From assembly GCF_013415115.1 (NCBI RefSeq), contig NZ_JACCDD010000011.1, positions 1 through 64,000 on the forward strand: a DNA stretch of 64,000 nucleotides. The letters are read 5' to 3'. Position 1 is the stretch's first letter. Each line of letters opens with the position of its first letter. The notes under the pieces are model-generated. The model ran no database searches and had not been told where the DNA came from. It saw only the letters and a list, made by a program, of their open reading frames with translations. Position numbers and translations under genes: made by a program. Positions 35,207-44,311 of the stretch are shown in pieces. The stretch comes from Vreelandella zhaodongensis (GTDB taxonomy: Bacteria > Pseudomonadota > Gammaproteobacteria > Pseudomonadales > Halomonadaceae).

Positions 35207-35551
35207 ATAGCTCATCAAAACTAATAACCTGAACTCCTGAAAAGGAACCGTCTCATGGTTGACAATAATAGAGTGACTGCCTTTACGTTCACGGCCTATC
35301 CAGGCCGTAAGCTGGGCACAGGGAACTTTGCAAAACGTGACCACAGCCTAACTGACAACCTCCCTAGCGGGTGCTCGCTAGTGTCAGTAACGTGAATAAA
35401 AGGGGTTAACAAAAAATACAACCGTGCCATTGCTGAGCTTTTTTCGGTAAGCGCACAAAACCTGTCGGCGCTAGGATTGTACGAAAAGTCAGCCTACACA
35501 GGCATTTTTCGCACATAGCCTAGCTCCGTTCTGACGAAATGGAGAAGTTTC
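35207..35551. other. 345-bp putA1-putP intergenic region
   Basis: Besides the small ORF and two inverted repeats at 35291-35388, the right half (35396-35551) is AT-rich and has no gene. No strong Rho-independent terminator follows putA1, so some readthrough into putP is possible. A putP promoter probably lies in the right half; I could not fix it. Confidence 0.6.
35255..35395 (+). CDS. possible 46-codon leader ORF between putA1 and putP
   Basis: An ATG at 35255 preceded by AAGGAAC (6-8 nt away) opens 46 codons, MVDNNRVTAFTFTAYPGRKL and so on, ending at TGA 35395. The product is soluble and I do not recognise it. Two inverted repeats fall inside it: ACGGCC/GGCCGT (35291-35308) and a bulged hairpin ACTGACA...CTAGCG/CGCTAG...TGTCAGT (35351-35388). 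It could be a real small protein, a translated leader or chance. Confidence 0.35.
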   Translation: MVDNNRVTAFTFTAYPGRKLGTGNFAKRDHSLTDNLPSGCSLVSVT

Positions 35552-37042
35552 ATGGCTGCTGGTGTTTGGATTAGTTTATTTGGTTATTTTGCGCTGATGA
35601 TCGCCATAGGCGTTTACGCAATGCGCAAGTCGACGTCTTCATCCGAAGATTACATGCTTGGTGGTCGTACCCTGAGCCCAAAAGTAGCGGCGCTATCAGC
35701 AGGCGCTTCTGATATGAGTGGCTGGTTGCTCTTAGGGCTACCTGGTGCCATGTTTGTTTCGGGCCTAGGCTCCGCCTGGATTGGTATAGGCTTATTGGTA
35801 GGGGCGTTTTTCAACTGGCTGTTGGTCGCTCCACGCCTGCGTGAACAGACCATTCATTATGGTAACGCCATTACCATCCCAGCCTTTCTAGCGAATCGCT
35901 TTCCAACACGCGCACTTTCTCTGCGCACTGTCTCGGCTATCGTGATCGTTATCTTTTTCGCAGTATATACAGCGTCAGGTTTAGTAGCGGGCGGCAAGCT
36001 TTTTGAAAGCGCGTTTAGCGGTATTTATAACTTTGGCGATATGAGTAATTACGGCATGGGTGTGATGATCACGCTAGGTGTCGTACTTATTTATACGGTA
36101 GTTGGCGGTTTTCTAGCCGTGAGCATGACGGACTTTGTCCAGGGCTGCATCATGATGTTTGCTCTAATCATCATGCCTGCAGTGGTACTGTTTGGTGAAG
36201 GTGGCGGCGGTTTCTCTCAAGCGTCTCAAACCCTAAATGAGGTCGATCCCACGCTGTTATCCTGGACGTCGGGGCTAACCTTCATCGGCTGGCTGTCTGC
36301 GGTTACCTGGGGGCTGGGCTACTTTGGTCAACCACATATCATTGTGCGCTTCATGGCTATCCGGTCACAGCAAGATGTTCCTGTTGCCCGTAACATTGGT
36401 ATGGGCTGGATGCTAATCTCACTGATTGGTGCCGTTTCTTTGGGCATCTTTGGTCGAGCTTATGCAATTCGTAATGGTTTGGATGTTCAGGATCCAGAAA
36501 CAATCTTCATCATCCTAGCGGATCTGCTGTTCCATCCACTAATTACCGGTTTCCTCTATGCGGCTCTGCTAGCAGCTGTCATGAGTACTATCTCTAGCCA
36601 ACTTCTAGTGTCGTCCTCATCGTTGACCGAAGACTTCTATCGCCTATTCCTGCATAAGAAAGCGACCGAACAACAGTGTGTGGCCGTAGGCCGGGTCTGC
36701 GTGGTGCTAGTTGGCATTGCTGCCGCCATTATTGCGTCTGATGAAGACTCACAGGTTCTGGGGTTAGTCAGTAACGCCTGGGCAGGCTTCGGTGCGGCGT
36801 TTGGCCCGCTGATTATTCTGTCGCTGATGTGGCCACGTACAAATGGTAATGGCGCCATCGCGGGCATGGTAGTGGGCGCTGCGACGGTCATGATCTGGAT
36901 TACACTGGGCTGGAACGGAGAATTTATGGGCGGTCCTGGTATCTACGAGATCATTCCCGGCTTCATCGCCTCCTTCATCGCCATCATGGTGGTGAGCAAC
37001 GCGACTGCCGATTCTGGTGAATATCAACACATCACTCGCTAA
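35552..37042 (+). CDS. putP: sodium/proline symporter
   Basis: The 496-residue transporter has about 13 membrane segments typical of the sodium:solute symporter family, with MLGGRTLSPKVAALSAGASD and MSGWLLLGLPGAMFVSGLG (PutP signature in helix 2) and ISSQLLVSSSSLTEDFYR (sodium-site serines in helix 9). It imports proline with Na+. GGAG precedes the ATG. It lies between the two putA genes and is intact, unlike the relic at 41090. Confidence 0.95.
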   Translation: MAAGVWISLFGYFALMIAIGVYAMRKSTSSSEDYMLGGRTLSPKVAALSAGASDMSGWLLLGLPGAMFVSGLGSAWIGIGLLVGAFFNWLLVAPRLREQTIHYGNAITIPAFLANRFPTRALSLRTVSAIVIVIFFAVYTASGLVAGGKLFESAFSGIYNFGDMSNYGMGVMITLGVVLIYTVVGGFLAVSMTDFVQGCIMMFALIIMPAVVLFGEGGGGFSQASQTLNEVDPTLLSWTSGLTFIGWLSAVTWGLGYFGQPHIIVRFMAIRSQQDVPVARNIGMGWMLISLIGAVSLGIFGRAYAIRNGLDVQDPETIFIILADLLFHPLITGFLYAALLAAVMSTISSQLLVSSSSLTEDFYRLFLHKKATEQQCVAVGRVCVVLVGIAAAIIASDEDSQVLGLVSNAWAGFGAAFGPLIILSLMWPRTNGNGAIAGMVVGAATVMIWITLGWNGEFMGGPGIYEIIPGFIASFIAIMVVSNATADSGEYQHITR

Positions 37043-37065
37043 CACCGTGCATTAAAGCCACCGAG

Positions 37066-37085
37066 AGGGCTCCCGAGGGAGCCCT
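37066..37085. terminator. hairpin after putP
   Basis: AGGGCTCCC-GA-GGGAGCCCT is a perfect 9-bp stem 24 nt after putP. The following bases (TATGC) lack a T run, so termination efficiency is doubtful. Confidence 0.6.
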
Positions 37086-37293
37086 TATGCATACGATATG
37101 TAGAAAAACCTGACCAACAGTGAAACGGCGTAATCGTTCACTTTGCTATTCACTCTATCACCCACTATGTCACCCACTATTCATCGCCCATGGCAACAGG
37201 CCACCTCAGAATGTGGCCATTCAAGACCATGGAAAGACGACATCCCAGTCGACGCATCAACGCTACGTGTCGACTCGCAAGGAGAGACCCTCT

Positions 37294-40200
37294 ATGAACG
37301 ACGCCAACCTTCCTTCGAACAGCGACGTGAGTGATCTACGCTCGCGCATCCGCACCAACTATGACGCCGATGAAGCAACGGTGCTGCAGGAGCTTGTTGA
37401 GCGTATCAAGCTATCCGAAGATGACCGCCGAAAGGTGGCTGCCGTTGGCGCTCACTACGTGGAGCGCGTCCGCAAGGAAAGGTCGCCCTCGATGATGGAG
37501 GCGTTCTTGGCCGAGTACGGGCTCTCGACCACCGAGGGCGTCGGCCTGATGTGTCTAGCAGAAGCCCTGCTCCGTGTGCCAGATGCGGAAACCATCGACG
37601 ACCTGATCCACGATAAAATTGAGCCGTCCGACTGGGGTGCACACCTGGGCAAATCATCCTCCTCGATGGTCAACGCCTCGACCTGGGCGTTATTGCTTAC
37701 CGGCAAGGTGCTGGAAGATGATCCTAAGGGCCCAACGCGGGCACTACGCGGCCTAGTACGACGTATGGGCGAGCCAGTGGTGCGTAAAGCGGTTGGCCAG
37801 TCGATGAAGATTCTCGGCCGCCAATTTGTGCTAGGTCAGACCATAGAAGAGGGTATGAAGAACGCCCGCGAACTGGAGAAACAGGGCTATACCTACTCCT
37901 ACGACATGCTGGGCGAAGCGGCGCGGACAGACGAAGATGCCATCCGTTATCACGAAGCTTATGCCAAGGCGATCGCCGCAATCGCCGAGCAGTCCAAGGG
38001 TGATGTGCGCGGAAGCCCCGGCATCTCAGTGAAACTTTCGGCCCTGCACCCGCGTTATGAGTACACCCACCGTGACACGGTGATGGCAGAACTCGTGCCG
38101 CGCGCGTTGGAACTAGTGCAGCAAGCGGCTAAGGCCAATATCGGCTTCAATATCGACGCTGAAGAGCAAGACCGGTTAGACCTGTCTCTCGACGTGATTG
38201 AGGCACTCATGGCCGACCCAAGTCTGGATGGATGGGACGGTTTCGGGGTCGTTGTGCAAGCCTACGGGCGCCGTGCCGCGCCGGTAATCGAAACACTCTA
38301 CGCGCTTGCCAAGCGGTTCAACCGTAAGATCATGGTGCGTCTGGTCAAGGGTGCCTACTGGGATACCGAGATCAAGCTGTCCCAGGAGATGGGCGTCAAA
38401 ACCTTTCCGGTCTTCACCCGCAAGGTCAACACCGATGTTAGTTACATGGCCTGCGCCCAGATGCTACTCGACCGACGCGACCGCATCTACCCGCAGTTCG
38501 CCACTCATAACGCCCACACCTGTGCCGCCGTGGTGGCCATGGCGGGCGACGATAAGGATAGCTACGAGTTTCAGCGCCTGCACGGTATGGGGGAATCGCT
38601 GCACCACATCGTCAAGCAAGCAGAAGGCACACACTGCCGTATCTACGCCCCTGTCGGCGCGCACCGCGACCTGCTGGCCTATTTGGTACGCCGCCTGCTG
38701 GAGAACGGTGCAAACTCCTCGTTCGTCAATCAGGTAGTAGACAGTTCGATTCCTCCGAGCGAGGTATCGAAGGATCCGGTAGACGGTTTTAAGCAGCTTG
38801 GCGACGCCACCTCAAGCCCACTGATTCGTCAGCCCGGCGAGTTGTTCGCACCTGACCGCATGAACTCCAAAGGCTACCGGATCAACGAACCCGCCTCGGT
38901 TCTTCCGCTGCTTGACGCGCGTGAAACCTTCGCCGACAAGACCTGGACGGCAGGCCCCATGCTAGCTGGAAACCCGGCCCCTCAGGGTCCGGCTCGCGAT
39001 GCGGTCTCCCCCGCCGACGACTCGCGCGTAATCGGCAAAGTGTATGAGGCCACCGCTGAAGAGGTAGCTTTCGCGCTCGACGCTGCCGAGGAAGGCTTCC
39101 GCGAGTGGTCAGCGCGTCCCGTGGCCCAGCGTGCCGAGGTGCTGCGTCGTACCGCCGATCTCTTTGAGGAGCACATTGCCGAGCTGACCGTGATTACCAC
39201 CCGTGAAGCCGGCAAGATGATGTTCGATGGTATCGCCGAAGTGCGCGAAGCGGTGGACTTCCTGCGTTACTACGCTAATCAAGGCGAGCGCCTGGAAGCG
39301 GAAGAACCCGGCAGCGCCCGAGGTATCTTTGTCTGCATTAGCCCATGGAACTTCCCCCTGGCTATCACAACCGGACAGATCGCAGCTGCTTTGGTGGCAG
39401 GTAACGCCGTGCTTGCCAAGCCCGCCGAGCAGACGCCGCTGATCGCCGCCCGTGCCGTGGAGCTGATGCGTGAGGCTGGCCTGCCGGAAGCAGCACTTCA
39501 GTTGTTGCCGGGCGACGGACCGACGGTGGGCGGCCCGCTAACCAGCGACCCACGTATTGCAGGTGTCTGCTTCACCGGCTCGACCCCAGTGGCACAAATC
39601 ATCCATAAGGCTCTGGCGAAAAACGCGGGCTCCGATGCTGTATTGATCGCCGAGACTGGCGGGCTCAACTCGATGATCGTGGACTCCACGGCACTGACCG
39701 AGCAGGCGGTACGCGACATCCTAATCTCCTCCTTCCAGTCAGCCGGTCAGCGCTGTTCGGCGCTGCGGATGCTGTATGTTCAGGAAGAGGCTCGCGATCG
39801 CTTGCTCAGTATGCTCTATGGCGCCATGGACGCACTCACCATTGGCGACCCCTGGAATACAGACACCGACGTCTCTCCGGTGATCGACGCCGACGCCCAG
39901 GCTGAGATAAGTGACTATGTGACCACGCATGAGAAGGCCGGCAAGGTGTTGAAGAAGCTGCCTGCCCCCGCCACTGGCACCTTCGTCACTCCAGCGGTGA
40001 TCGAGGTTGGGGGCATTGAAGATCTTGAGCGTGAAATCTTCGGCCCAGTGCTACACGTGGCCACCTTCAAAGCGCGAGATATTGACAAAGTCGTCGACGC
40101 CATTAACAGCAAAGGTTATGGGCTGACCTTCGGCCTACATACCCGTATCGACGACCGCGTGCAGCAGATTGTCGAGCGCATCCATGTCGGTAACGTTTAT

Positions 40201-40959
40201 GTCAATCGTAACCAGATCGGTGCTATCGTCGGCTCCCAGCCGTTCGGGGGCGAGGGCCTCTCAGGCACCGGCCCCAAGGCCGGCGGCCCCCTCTATGTCA
40301 CTCGCTTCCGCCGCACTTCCGCCGCCGAGCACCACGAGAAGCCAGAGGGGAAAGCCGTGCCACTCAGCGATCTCCAAGCGGCTCTCGATGGGTTGGATTC
40401 TCGCAACTGGGCAGCCCGTCCCGATCGGGTTGAGGTGCTCCGTAAGTCGCTTTCCGGCAAGGGTGGCGTGGTTCGCAGGGCGCTAAATGAAACGGCGGCT
40501 CTCGACATGACGCCGCAGACCCTGCCTGGGCCCACAGGGGAAAGCAACCGCTTGGCGATGTATCCGAAGGGGGCGGTGCTCTGCCTCGGGCCAACCCTGG
40601 ATATCGCCGCTGCCCAAGCAGTTCAGGCGCTTGGCGCAGGTTGTGCGGCAGTCGTGGTCGCGCCAGGTGCGGTTCAAGCGGTTCAGCCGCTGATTGACGC
40701 CGGAGCGCCGCTAGTTGGACTCGATGGAAGTGTCTCAGCCGAGACGCTAAGCGAGGTCAAAGGCATTGCAGCGGTAGCTGCGGCTGGCAAAAGTGACTGG
40801 ACCTATGAACTGCGGAATGCACTTGCCAAGCGCGATGGCGCCATCGTACCGCTCGAGACCCAGACCATTTCGCCAGATCGCTACGTGGTAGAGCGCCACC
40901 TGTGCATCGACACAACAGCAGCAGGAGGCAACGCTAGTCTGCTGGCAACGGCTGAGTAG
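37294..40959 (+). CDS. putA: bifunctional proline / P5C dehydrogenase, long form with C-terminal domain (PutA2)
   Basis: The 1221-residue protein repeats the PutA1 layout: proline dehydrogenase (YTYSYDMLGEAART, SVKLSALHPRYE, LVKGAYWDTEIK), then P5C dehydrogenase (PWNFPLAITTG, AETGGLNSMI, Cys in GQRCSALR). It adds about 150 residues resembling a catalytically inactive aldehyde-dehydrogenase-fold domain of type B PutA (LPGPTGESNRLAMYPKGAVL). No DNA-binding domain is present. AAGGAGAG supports ATG 37294; the upstream in-frame region is not family-like. The gene is visibly more GC-rich than its neighbours (42 of 60 bases at 39481-39540), suggesting transfer. A putP relic follows. Confidence 0.94.
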   Translation: MNDANLPSNSDVSDLRSRIRTNYDADEATVLQELVERIKLSEDDRRKVAAVGAHYVERVRKERSPSMMEAFLAEYGLSTTEGVGLMCLAEALLRVPDAETIDDLIHDKIEPSDWGAHLGKSSSSMVNASTWALLLTGKVLEDDPKGPTRALRGLVRRMGEPVVRKAVGQSMKILGRQFVLGQTIEEGMKNARELEKQGYTYSYDMLGEAARTDEDAIRYHEAYAKAIAAIAEQSKGDVRGSPGISVKLSALHPRYEYTHRDTVMAELVPRALELVQQAAKANIGFNIDAEEQDRLDLSLDVIEALMADPSLDGWDGFGVVVQAYGRRAAPVIETLYALAKRFNRKIMVRLVKGAYWDTEIKLSQEMGVKTFPVFTRKVNTDVSYMACAQMLLDRRDRIYPQFATHNAHTCAAVVAMAGDDKDSYEFQRLHGMGESLHHIVKQAEGTHCRIYAPVGAHRDLLAYLVRRLLENGANSSFVNQVVDSSIPPSEVSKDPVDGFKQLGDATSSPLIRQPGELFAPDRMNSKGYRINEPASVLPLLDARETFADKTWTAGPMLAGNPAPQGPARDAVSPADDSRVIGKVYEATAEEVAFALDAAEEGFREWSARPVAQRAEVLRRTADLFEEHIAELTVITTREAGKMMFDGIAEVREAVDFLRYYANQGERLEAEEPGSARGIFVCISPWNFPLAITTGQIAAALVAGNAVLAKPAEQTPLIAARAVELMREAGLPEAALQLLPGDGPTVGGPLTSDPRIAGVCFTGSTPVAQIIHKALAKNAGSDAVLIAETGGLNSMIVDSTALTEQAVRDILISSFQSAGQRCSALRMLYVQEEARDRLLSMLYGAMDALTIGDPWNTDTDVSPVIDADAQAEISDYVTTHEKAGKVLKKLPAPATGTFVTPAVIEVGGIEDLEREIFGPVLHVATFKARDIDKVVDAINSKGYGLTFGLHTRIDDRVQQIVERIHVGNVYVNRNQIGAIVGSQPFGGEGLSGTGPKAGGPLYVTRFRRTSAAEHHEKPEGKAVPLSDLQAALDGLDSRNWAARPDRVEVLRKSLSGKGGVVRRALNETAALDMTPQTLPGPTGESNRLAMYPKGAVLCLGPTLDIAAAQAVQALGAGCAAVVVAPGAVQAVQPLIDAGAPLVGLDGSVSAETLSEVKGIAAVAAAGKSDWTYELRNALAKRDGAIVPLETQTISPDRYVVERHLCIDTTAAGGNASLLATAE

Positions 40960-40978
40960 GTATACCAGCCTTGTCAAC

Positions 40979-41011
40979 GCCTTATCTGCTCTCTTTCAAG
41001 GTAGATAAGGC
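40979..41011. repeat. hairpin after putA2
   Basis: GCCTTATCT (40979-40987) and AGATAAGGC (41003-41011) are perfect 9-bp arms around a 15-nt loop. There is no T run. Confidence 0.5.
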
Positions 41012-41089
41012 AATGACCCCATGCTGTCAGGAGACGATCCATACGGAAGTCTCCTCAACAAGGGGACATAGAGACCTAGGCACTAGTAG

Positions 41090-41163
41090 CCTTTTTAATC
41101 GAGCCTATGAATTCGTAATGGGTGGATGTCCAAGATCCGGAAACGATCTTTATCACCGTAATT
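41090..41163 (+). pseudogene. remnant of a second putP
   Basis: About 70 bp align with the interior of putP at about 36446-36515. With two 1-nt deletions restored it reads FNRAY, IRNG, then DVQDPETIFI, against FGRAY, IRNGL, DVQDPETIFI in the intact PutP. Most differences are third-position changes, so it comes from a diverged paralogue rather than a recent copy. Nothing else of a second putP is visible in 40960-41090 or after 41163. Confidence 0.88.
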
Positions 41164-41175
41164 AATTGATCATTG

Positions 41176-41206
41176 AGGCCTTCCCACATGATGGGAAGGC
41201 CTTTTT
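41176..41206 (+). terminator. terminator after the putP relic
   Basis: AGGCCTTCCCA pairs with TGGGAAGGCCT around a short loop and is followed by TTTTT. It is probably the original terminator of the putA2-putP unit. Confidence 0.9.
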
Positions 41207-41383
41207 CAGTTCAGGTAGCCACGTTTGATCCCATTAATTAACGGCGGAGCGCTACTCTTTGCCCTAGGTCAATAACCTGCCCTCTTCTAGCCGATACACT
41301 CTTCCCATGGTTCTCGACACACCCATCGACTTCTCGTTAACCCATTACTGAAACGACTTATTTTAACGGTTAGGAGCAACGCT

Positions 41384-42010
41384 ATGCGCCATAATACTCT
41401 ATCTACCTTGCTTGTCACTGGGCTTGCCGCGACCACGATGCTAGCAAGCAGCCAAGTGCTTGCTTACGGTGCCGGTGATTTCTTTACGCGTGTAGGTGTT
41501 GCAAAGGTAGAACCGAAAAGCAACAACGGCTCTCTGGCTGACGGCGCATTAGCTGTTGATGTTCAGGATAAAACCAACTTTGCTTTTACCCTGGGCTACC
41601 GCTTTCATGACAATATAGGCGTTGAACTACTAGCTGCCCTGCCCTTTAAGCACGATATTGCGCTAAATGGTGACAATGTAGCTTCTACCAAGCACCTGCC
41701 ACCTACGCTAACGCTGCAGTATTACCCGCTGGGAGGCACAGAGGCACGGGTGCAGCCCTATGTTGGCGCAGGTATTAACTACACGCGCTTCTCTGATGAG
41801 AGCTTAGAGGGCGCTGAGTTGGATTTAGACAACTCTTGGGGCGCAGCGGCGCAAGTAGGCGTGGATCTGTTAATTGACGGTAATTGGGCGCTTAACGCCG
41901 CTGCTTGGTATATCGATATTGACACTGACGCAAAAGTTAACGGTGACCCCGTTGGCACCGTCAAAATTGATCCACTCGTCGTGATGGCCGGTATCAGCTA
42001 CCGCTTCTAA
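41384..42010 (+). CDS. ompW: OmpW family outer membrane protein
   Basis: The 208-residue protein has a signal peptide (cleavage likely after SQVLA, before YGAGDFFTRVGVAKVEP) and alternating beta strands ending in GISYRF, with C-terminal Phe as in outer membrane barrels. Motifs such as VELLAALPFKHDI and LPPTLTLQYYPLGG are OmpW features. OmpW forms an 8-stranded barrel for small hydrophobic compounds. TTAGGAG precedes the ATG, and a terminator follows. Confidence 0.92.
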   Translation: MRHNTLSTLLVTGLAATTMLASSQVLAYGAGDFFTRVGVAKVEPKSNNGSLADGALAVDVQDKTNFAFTLGYRFHDNIGVELLAALPFKHDIALNGDNVASTKHLPPTLTLQYYPLGGTEARVQPYVGAGINYTRFSDESLEGAELDLDNSWGAAAQVGVDLLIDGNWALNAAAWYIDIDTDAKVNGDPVGTVKIDPLVVMAGISYRF

Positions 42011-42038
42011 CGGCTGCTTTTTCACCCATACGCTAAGC

Positions 42039-42076
42039 AAAAATGCCCAAGGCTCATAAAGCCCTGGGCATTTTTA
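42039..42076. terminator. bidirectional terminator between ompW and yqcC
   Basis: AAAAATGCCCA and TGGGCATTTTT form the stem, with an inner AGGC/GCCC extension. T-rich on each side, it can serve ompW (+) and the YqcC gene (-). Confidence 0.9.
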
Positions 42077-42123
42077 TATGGCACATATCACTAACGGGTA
42101 GCGAGCAACAATGCTGGCCAAGT

Positions 42124-42456
42124 TCAGTTATCTGTAACGATCTGATCTATTTTTTCAACCGCACGCACGACCAATAGCTGATCACTGGCACGCACCTTTT
42201 CTTGCATTAAGTAAGCGGCCACTGCCGGTGCTACATCGCACTTGGCAGGCATAGCTGCTTGAGCATCAATCAGTGCATTCAATCGCGCGATAAAAACAAA
42301 GCGTATCCACTGAGGCAGCGACATAGTATCGATACAAAAGGGTTGCTGACTGGCAAATGCAGAGGCCTCGGGCGTTGGCATGCGCCATAAATTAGCGGCC
42401 TTCATAGTCGCTTCAAGCTCAAGAAGCGCAGTTTGAAGCTGTTGATAAACGCTCAT
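42124..42456 (-). CDS. YqcC family protein (DUF446)
   Basis: The 110-residue protein starts MSVYQQLQTALLELEATMKA and contains PFCIDTMSLPQWIRFVFI, matching YqcC/DUF446, a small helical protein often beside truC. No truC is next to it here. AAAGGTG precedes ATG 42456; a longer in-frame start is rejected for lack of a ribosome binding site. Confidence 0.85.
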   Translation of the reverse strand: MSVYQQLQTALLELEATMKAANLWRMPTPEASAFASQQPFCIDTMSLPQWIRFVFIARLNALIDAQAAMPAKCDVAPAVAAYLMQEKVRASDQLLVVRAVEKIDQIVTDN

Positions 42457-42501
42457 AGACACCTTTTCACATATTTCAGTGGGCACCCATTATCCCAATA
42501 C

Positions 42502-42651
42502 TGTGGGTAACTTGCCACTCACCCTGAGCAAATTAGCACGTTAACCACAGACTCACAGAAAACCTGCAAGAGGCTGTGGATAAACTATGGAAAGGTTTCG
42601 CAACGGTTACTCTCACGCGGCCTCAGCACTGTTGCTCAATTTTTAACCACA
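42502..42651. promoter_or_regulatory. cluster of four DnaA-box-like sequences
   Basis: TGTGGATAA (42575-42583) is a perfect DnaA box, TTATCCACA, in reverse. TGTGGGTAA (42502-42510), TTAACCACA (42541-42549) and TTAACCACA (42643-42651) each differ at one position (the fourth). The region lies between two divergent genes (YqcC and DUF3549). No oriC-type neighbours occur. Confidence 0.55.
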
Positions 42652-42741
42652 AAAACAATAACGCATGGATTAATCAGCATTTGCGGCTGACAGTGCCACA
42701 TCGGCAAGGTAGAGTGCAGGCTTGCAAAGCGGAAGGATGTC

Positions 42742-43788
42742 ATGGAACCCATTCAAACTTTAGATGCGTTTTTTACTCGCAGTGGCGCCGAAGTTTCCCT
42801 TTATCATATGGGACGCCGTGTAACTGCCTGCTCCCGTGAAACACTTCGTGCATTTGAAAGCGGAGAGCTTGCCTGGCCAGAGCCATGGCAACAACAAGCT
42901 CGCCTGGGCATCGTATTTCGCTTAGGCGACATGCCCGAGCCCGCAATCTGGTTTTTAGCACTTCCGTTAGATGAACAGGGCTTACTGGTACCTGCTCAGC
43001 GGGACGGTTTTATCAATCGCCTGCTTGAAACCCTGGGACGCAGCACTTCTCATGCGGGCCTTGAAACGCTAGCAAAAGAAGAAACGGCAGACGTGGATCA
43101 CTTAATGAAGGATAATCCACTCGCGTTTACACCCGATATCACCTTTCAAGCAATGCTCAATGCTCAAGCGACCCATAACCTGGGACTACCCGCCAGCCAG
43201 CATTTAGAGCCCGTAGAAGCGTATTTTAGCGGCCAGCAATCCATTGACTGGCAAGCACTTGGGTTACAAGGAATTGCCGATTATGTCACCCGCCTTGATG
43301 ACGCTACTGCTGAGGCGTTAGCGTTACGTATCAGCCTGTTACCCGTTAGTGTCATTCATTCGCTGTGTTACTGTCTTGAACATCGGCCACTTACCGAGCC
43401 ACTCGTCAACGCACTGCGTGTACGGGGAGAACAAGCGGCAAGCGAAGGCGATGTTGAAACGCTATGTGCGTGTGTTCGCGCTATAGGAAGCTCATCTAGC
43501 GCAAAGGTAGGCAACTGGTACATTAGCCTGTTAAACGACAGCGCCGCCTGCGGCCCTGATCTATTAGCGGCTATTGCTGGTCGCGGATGGCCATGGTTGG
43601 AAGATGGGGAATGTTTACCGCTCTTTTTATTGCGCCTAGCGGAAGATCAACGAACCAATTTTACGGCCGTGATTCGGGATATTGCTTTAATACCTCGTCT
43701 ACGCTTACTCGTCATCATGGCCCTACGCGATTCGCCAACAACATCCCCTATCCAGCAGCGTTTAGCGCATATGAAGCCCCGTACATAA
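42742..43788 (+). CDS. DUF3549 family protein
   Basis: The 348-residue protein begins MEPIQTLDAFFTRSGAEVSL, followed by YHMGRRVTACSRETLRAFES, and has a mostly helical C-terminal half. It fits DUF3549, known in Pseudomonas and Halomonas with no assigned function. No membrane segment or catalytic motif is visible. GGAAGGA precedes the ATG. Confidence 0.8.
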   Translation: MEPIQTLDAFFTRSGAEVSLYHMGRRVTACSRETLRAFESGELAWPEPWQQQARLGIVFRLGDMPEPAIWFLALPLDEQGLLVPAQRDGFINRLLETLGRSTSHAGLETLAKEETADVDHLMKDNPLAFTPDITFQAMLNAQATHNLGLPASQHLEPVEAYFSGQQSIDWQALGLQGIADYVTRLDDATAEALALRISLLPVSVIHSLCYCLEHRPLTEPLVNALRVRGEQAASEGDVETLCACVRAIGSSSSAKVGNWYISLLNDSAACGPDLLAAIAGRGWPWLEDGECLPLFLLRLAEDQRTNFTAVIRDIALIPRLRLLVIMALRDSPTTSPIQQRLAHMKPRT

Positions 43789-43832
43789 TGCTTGGTTGAC
43801 ATGTTTCTCTAATGACGAGCAAGGAGTTTGCC

Positions 43833-44273
43833 GTGAAGGAATTACCCTATCAGGCCAAAGCAGTCATCGGCCGCCGTGAAATGGTGACGTTACCTGAATT
43901 AGGGCTTCACCTGTGCTGCAAAGCTGACACCGGCGCTCGCACGTCTGCGCTGCATGCCGAAGAGATCGAAACCCATGAAGATGCCGAGGGTCAGCTATGG
44001 GTTAGCTTTGTTACGCATAGTGGTGGCCCTCAGACGCCTGCTCACCGTTACCAACTTCATTTACACGACAGGCGGCGTATTACCAGTTCTAATGGGCATA
44101 GTGAGTGGCGCTATGTTATTCGCACCCCGATGCAGTTGGGTGAATTGAATTTTCCGGTTGAATTAACCCTGACTGACCGTAGCAATATGCGCCACCCCAT
44201 GCTGCTTGGGCGTCGCGCTATGCGACGTTTGCTTGTAGCGCCTGGGGCTGCATTTTTGCACGGCGAGCCTTAA
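43833..44273 (+). CDS. rimB: retropepsin-like aspartic protease, RimB-type
   Basis: The 146-residue protein carries the aspartic-protease-like motif KADTGARTSALHAEEIE and the C-terminal MLLGRRAMRRLLV region. The family was formerly called ATP-dependent zinc protease. In Pseudomonas RimB works with RimK in S6 glutamylation control. GTG at 43833 has AAGGAG at good spacing; an ATG at 43812 has none. RimK follows 38 nt downstream. Confidence 0.88.
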   Translation: MKELPYQAKAVIGRREMVTLPELGLHLCCKADTGARTSALHAEEIETHEDAEGQLWVSFVTHSGGPQTPAHRYQLHLHDRRRITSSNGHSEWRYVIRTPMQLGELNFPVELTLTDRSNMRHPMLLGRRAMRRLLVAPGAAFLHGEP

Positions 44274-44311
44274 ACTAACTTATTAGCCTTCTTTTTGGCC
44301 CGGAGCCCTGC

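Larger units (their letters stand above)
40960..41383. other. 424-bp region between putA2 and ompW
   Basis: It holds a hairpin (40979-41011), the putP remnant (41090-41163) and its terminator (41176-41206). The part from 41207 to 41383 is presumably the ompW promoter region; I see no clear boxes there. Confidence 0.7.

Noticed and set aside
42502..42651. Chromosome origin (oriC)
   Set aside because: No dnaA, dnaN, gidA or rpmH neighbours and no AT-rich unwinding element; only a DnaA-box cluster is claimed.
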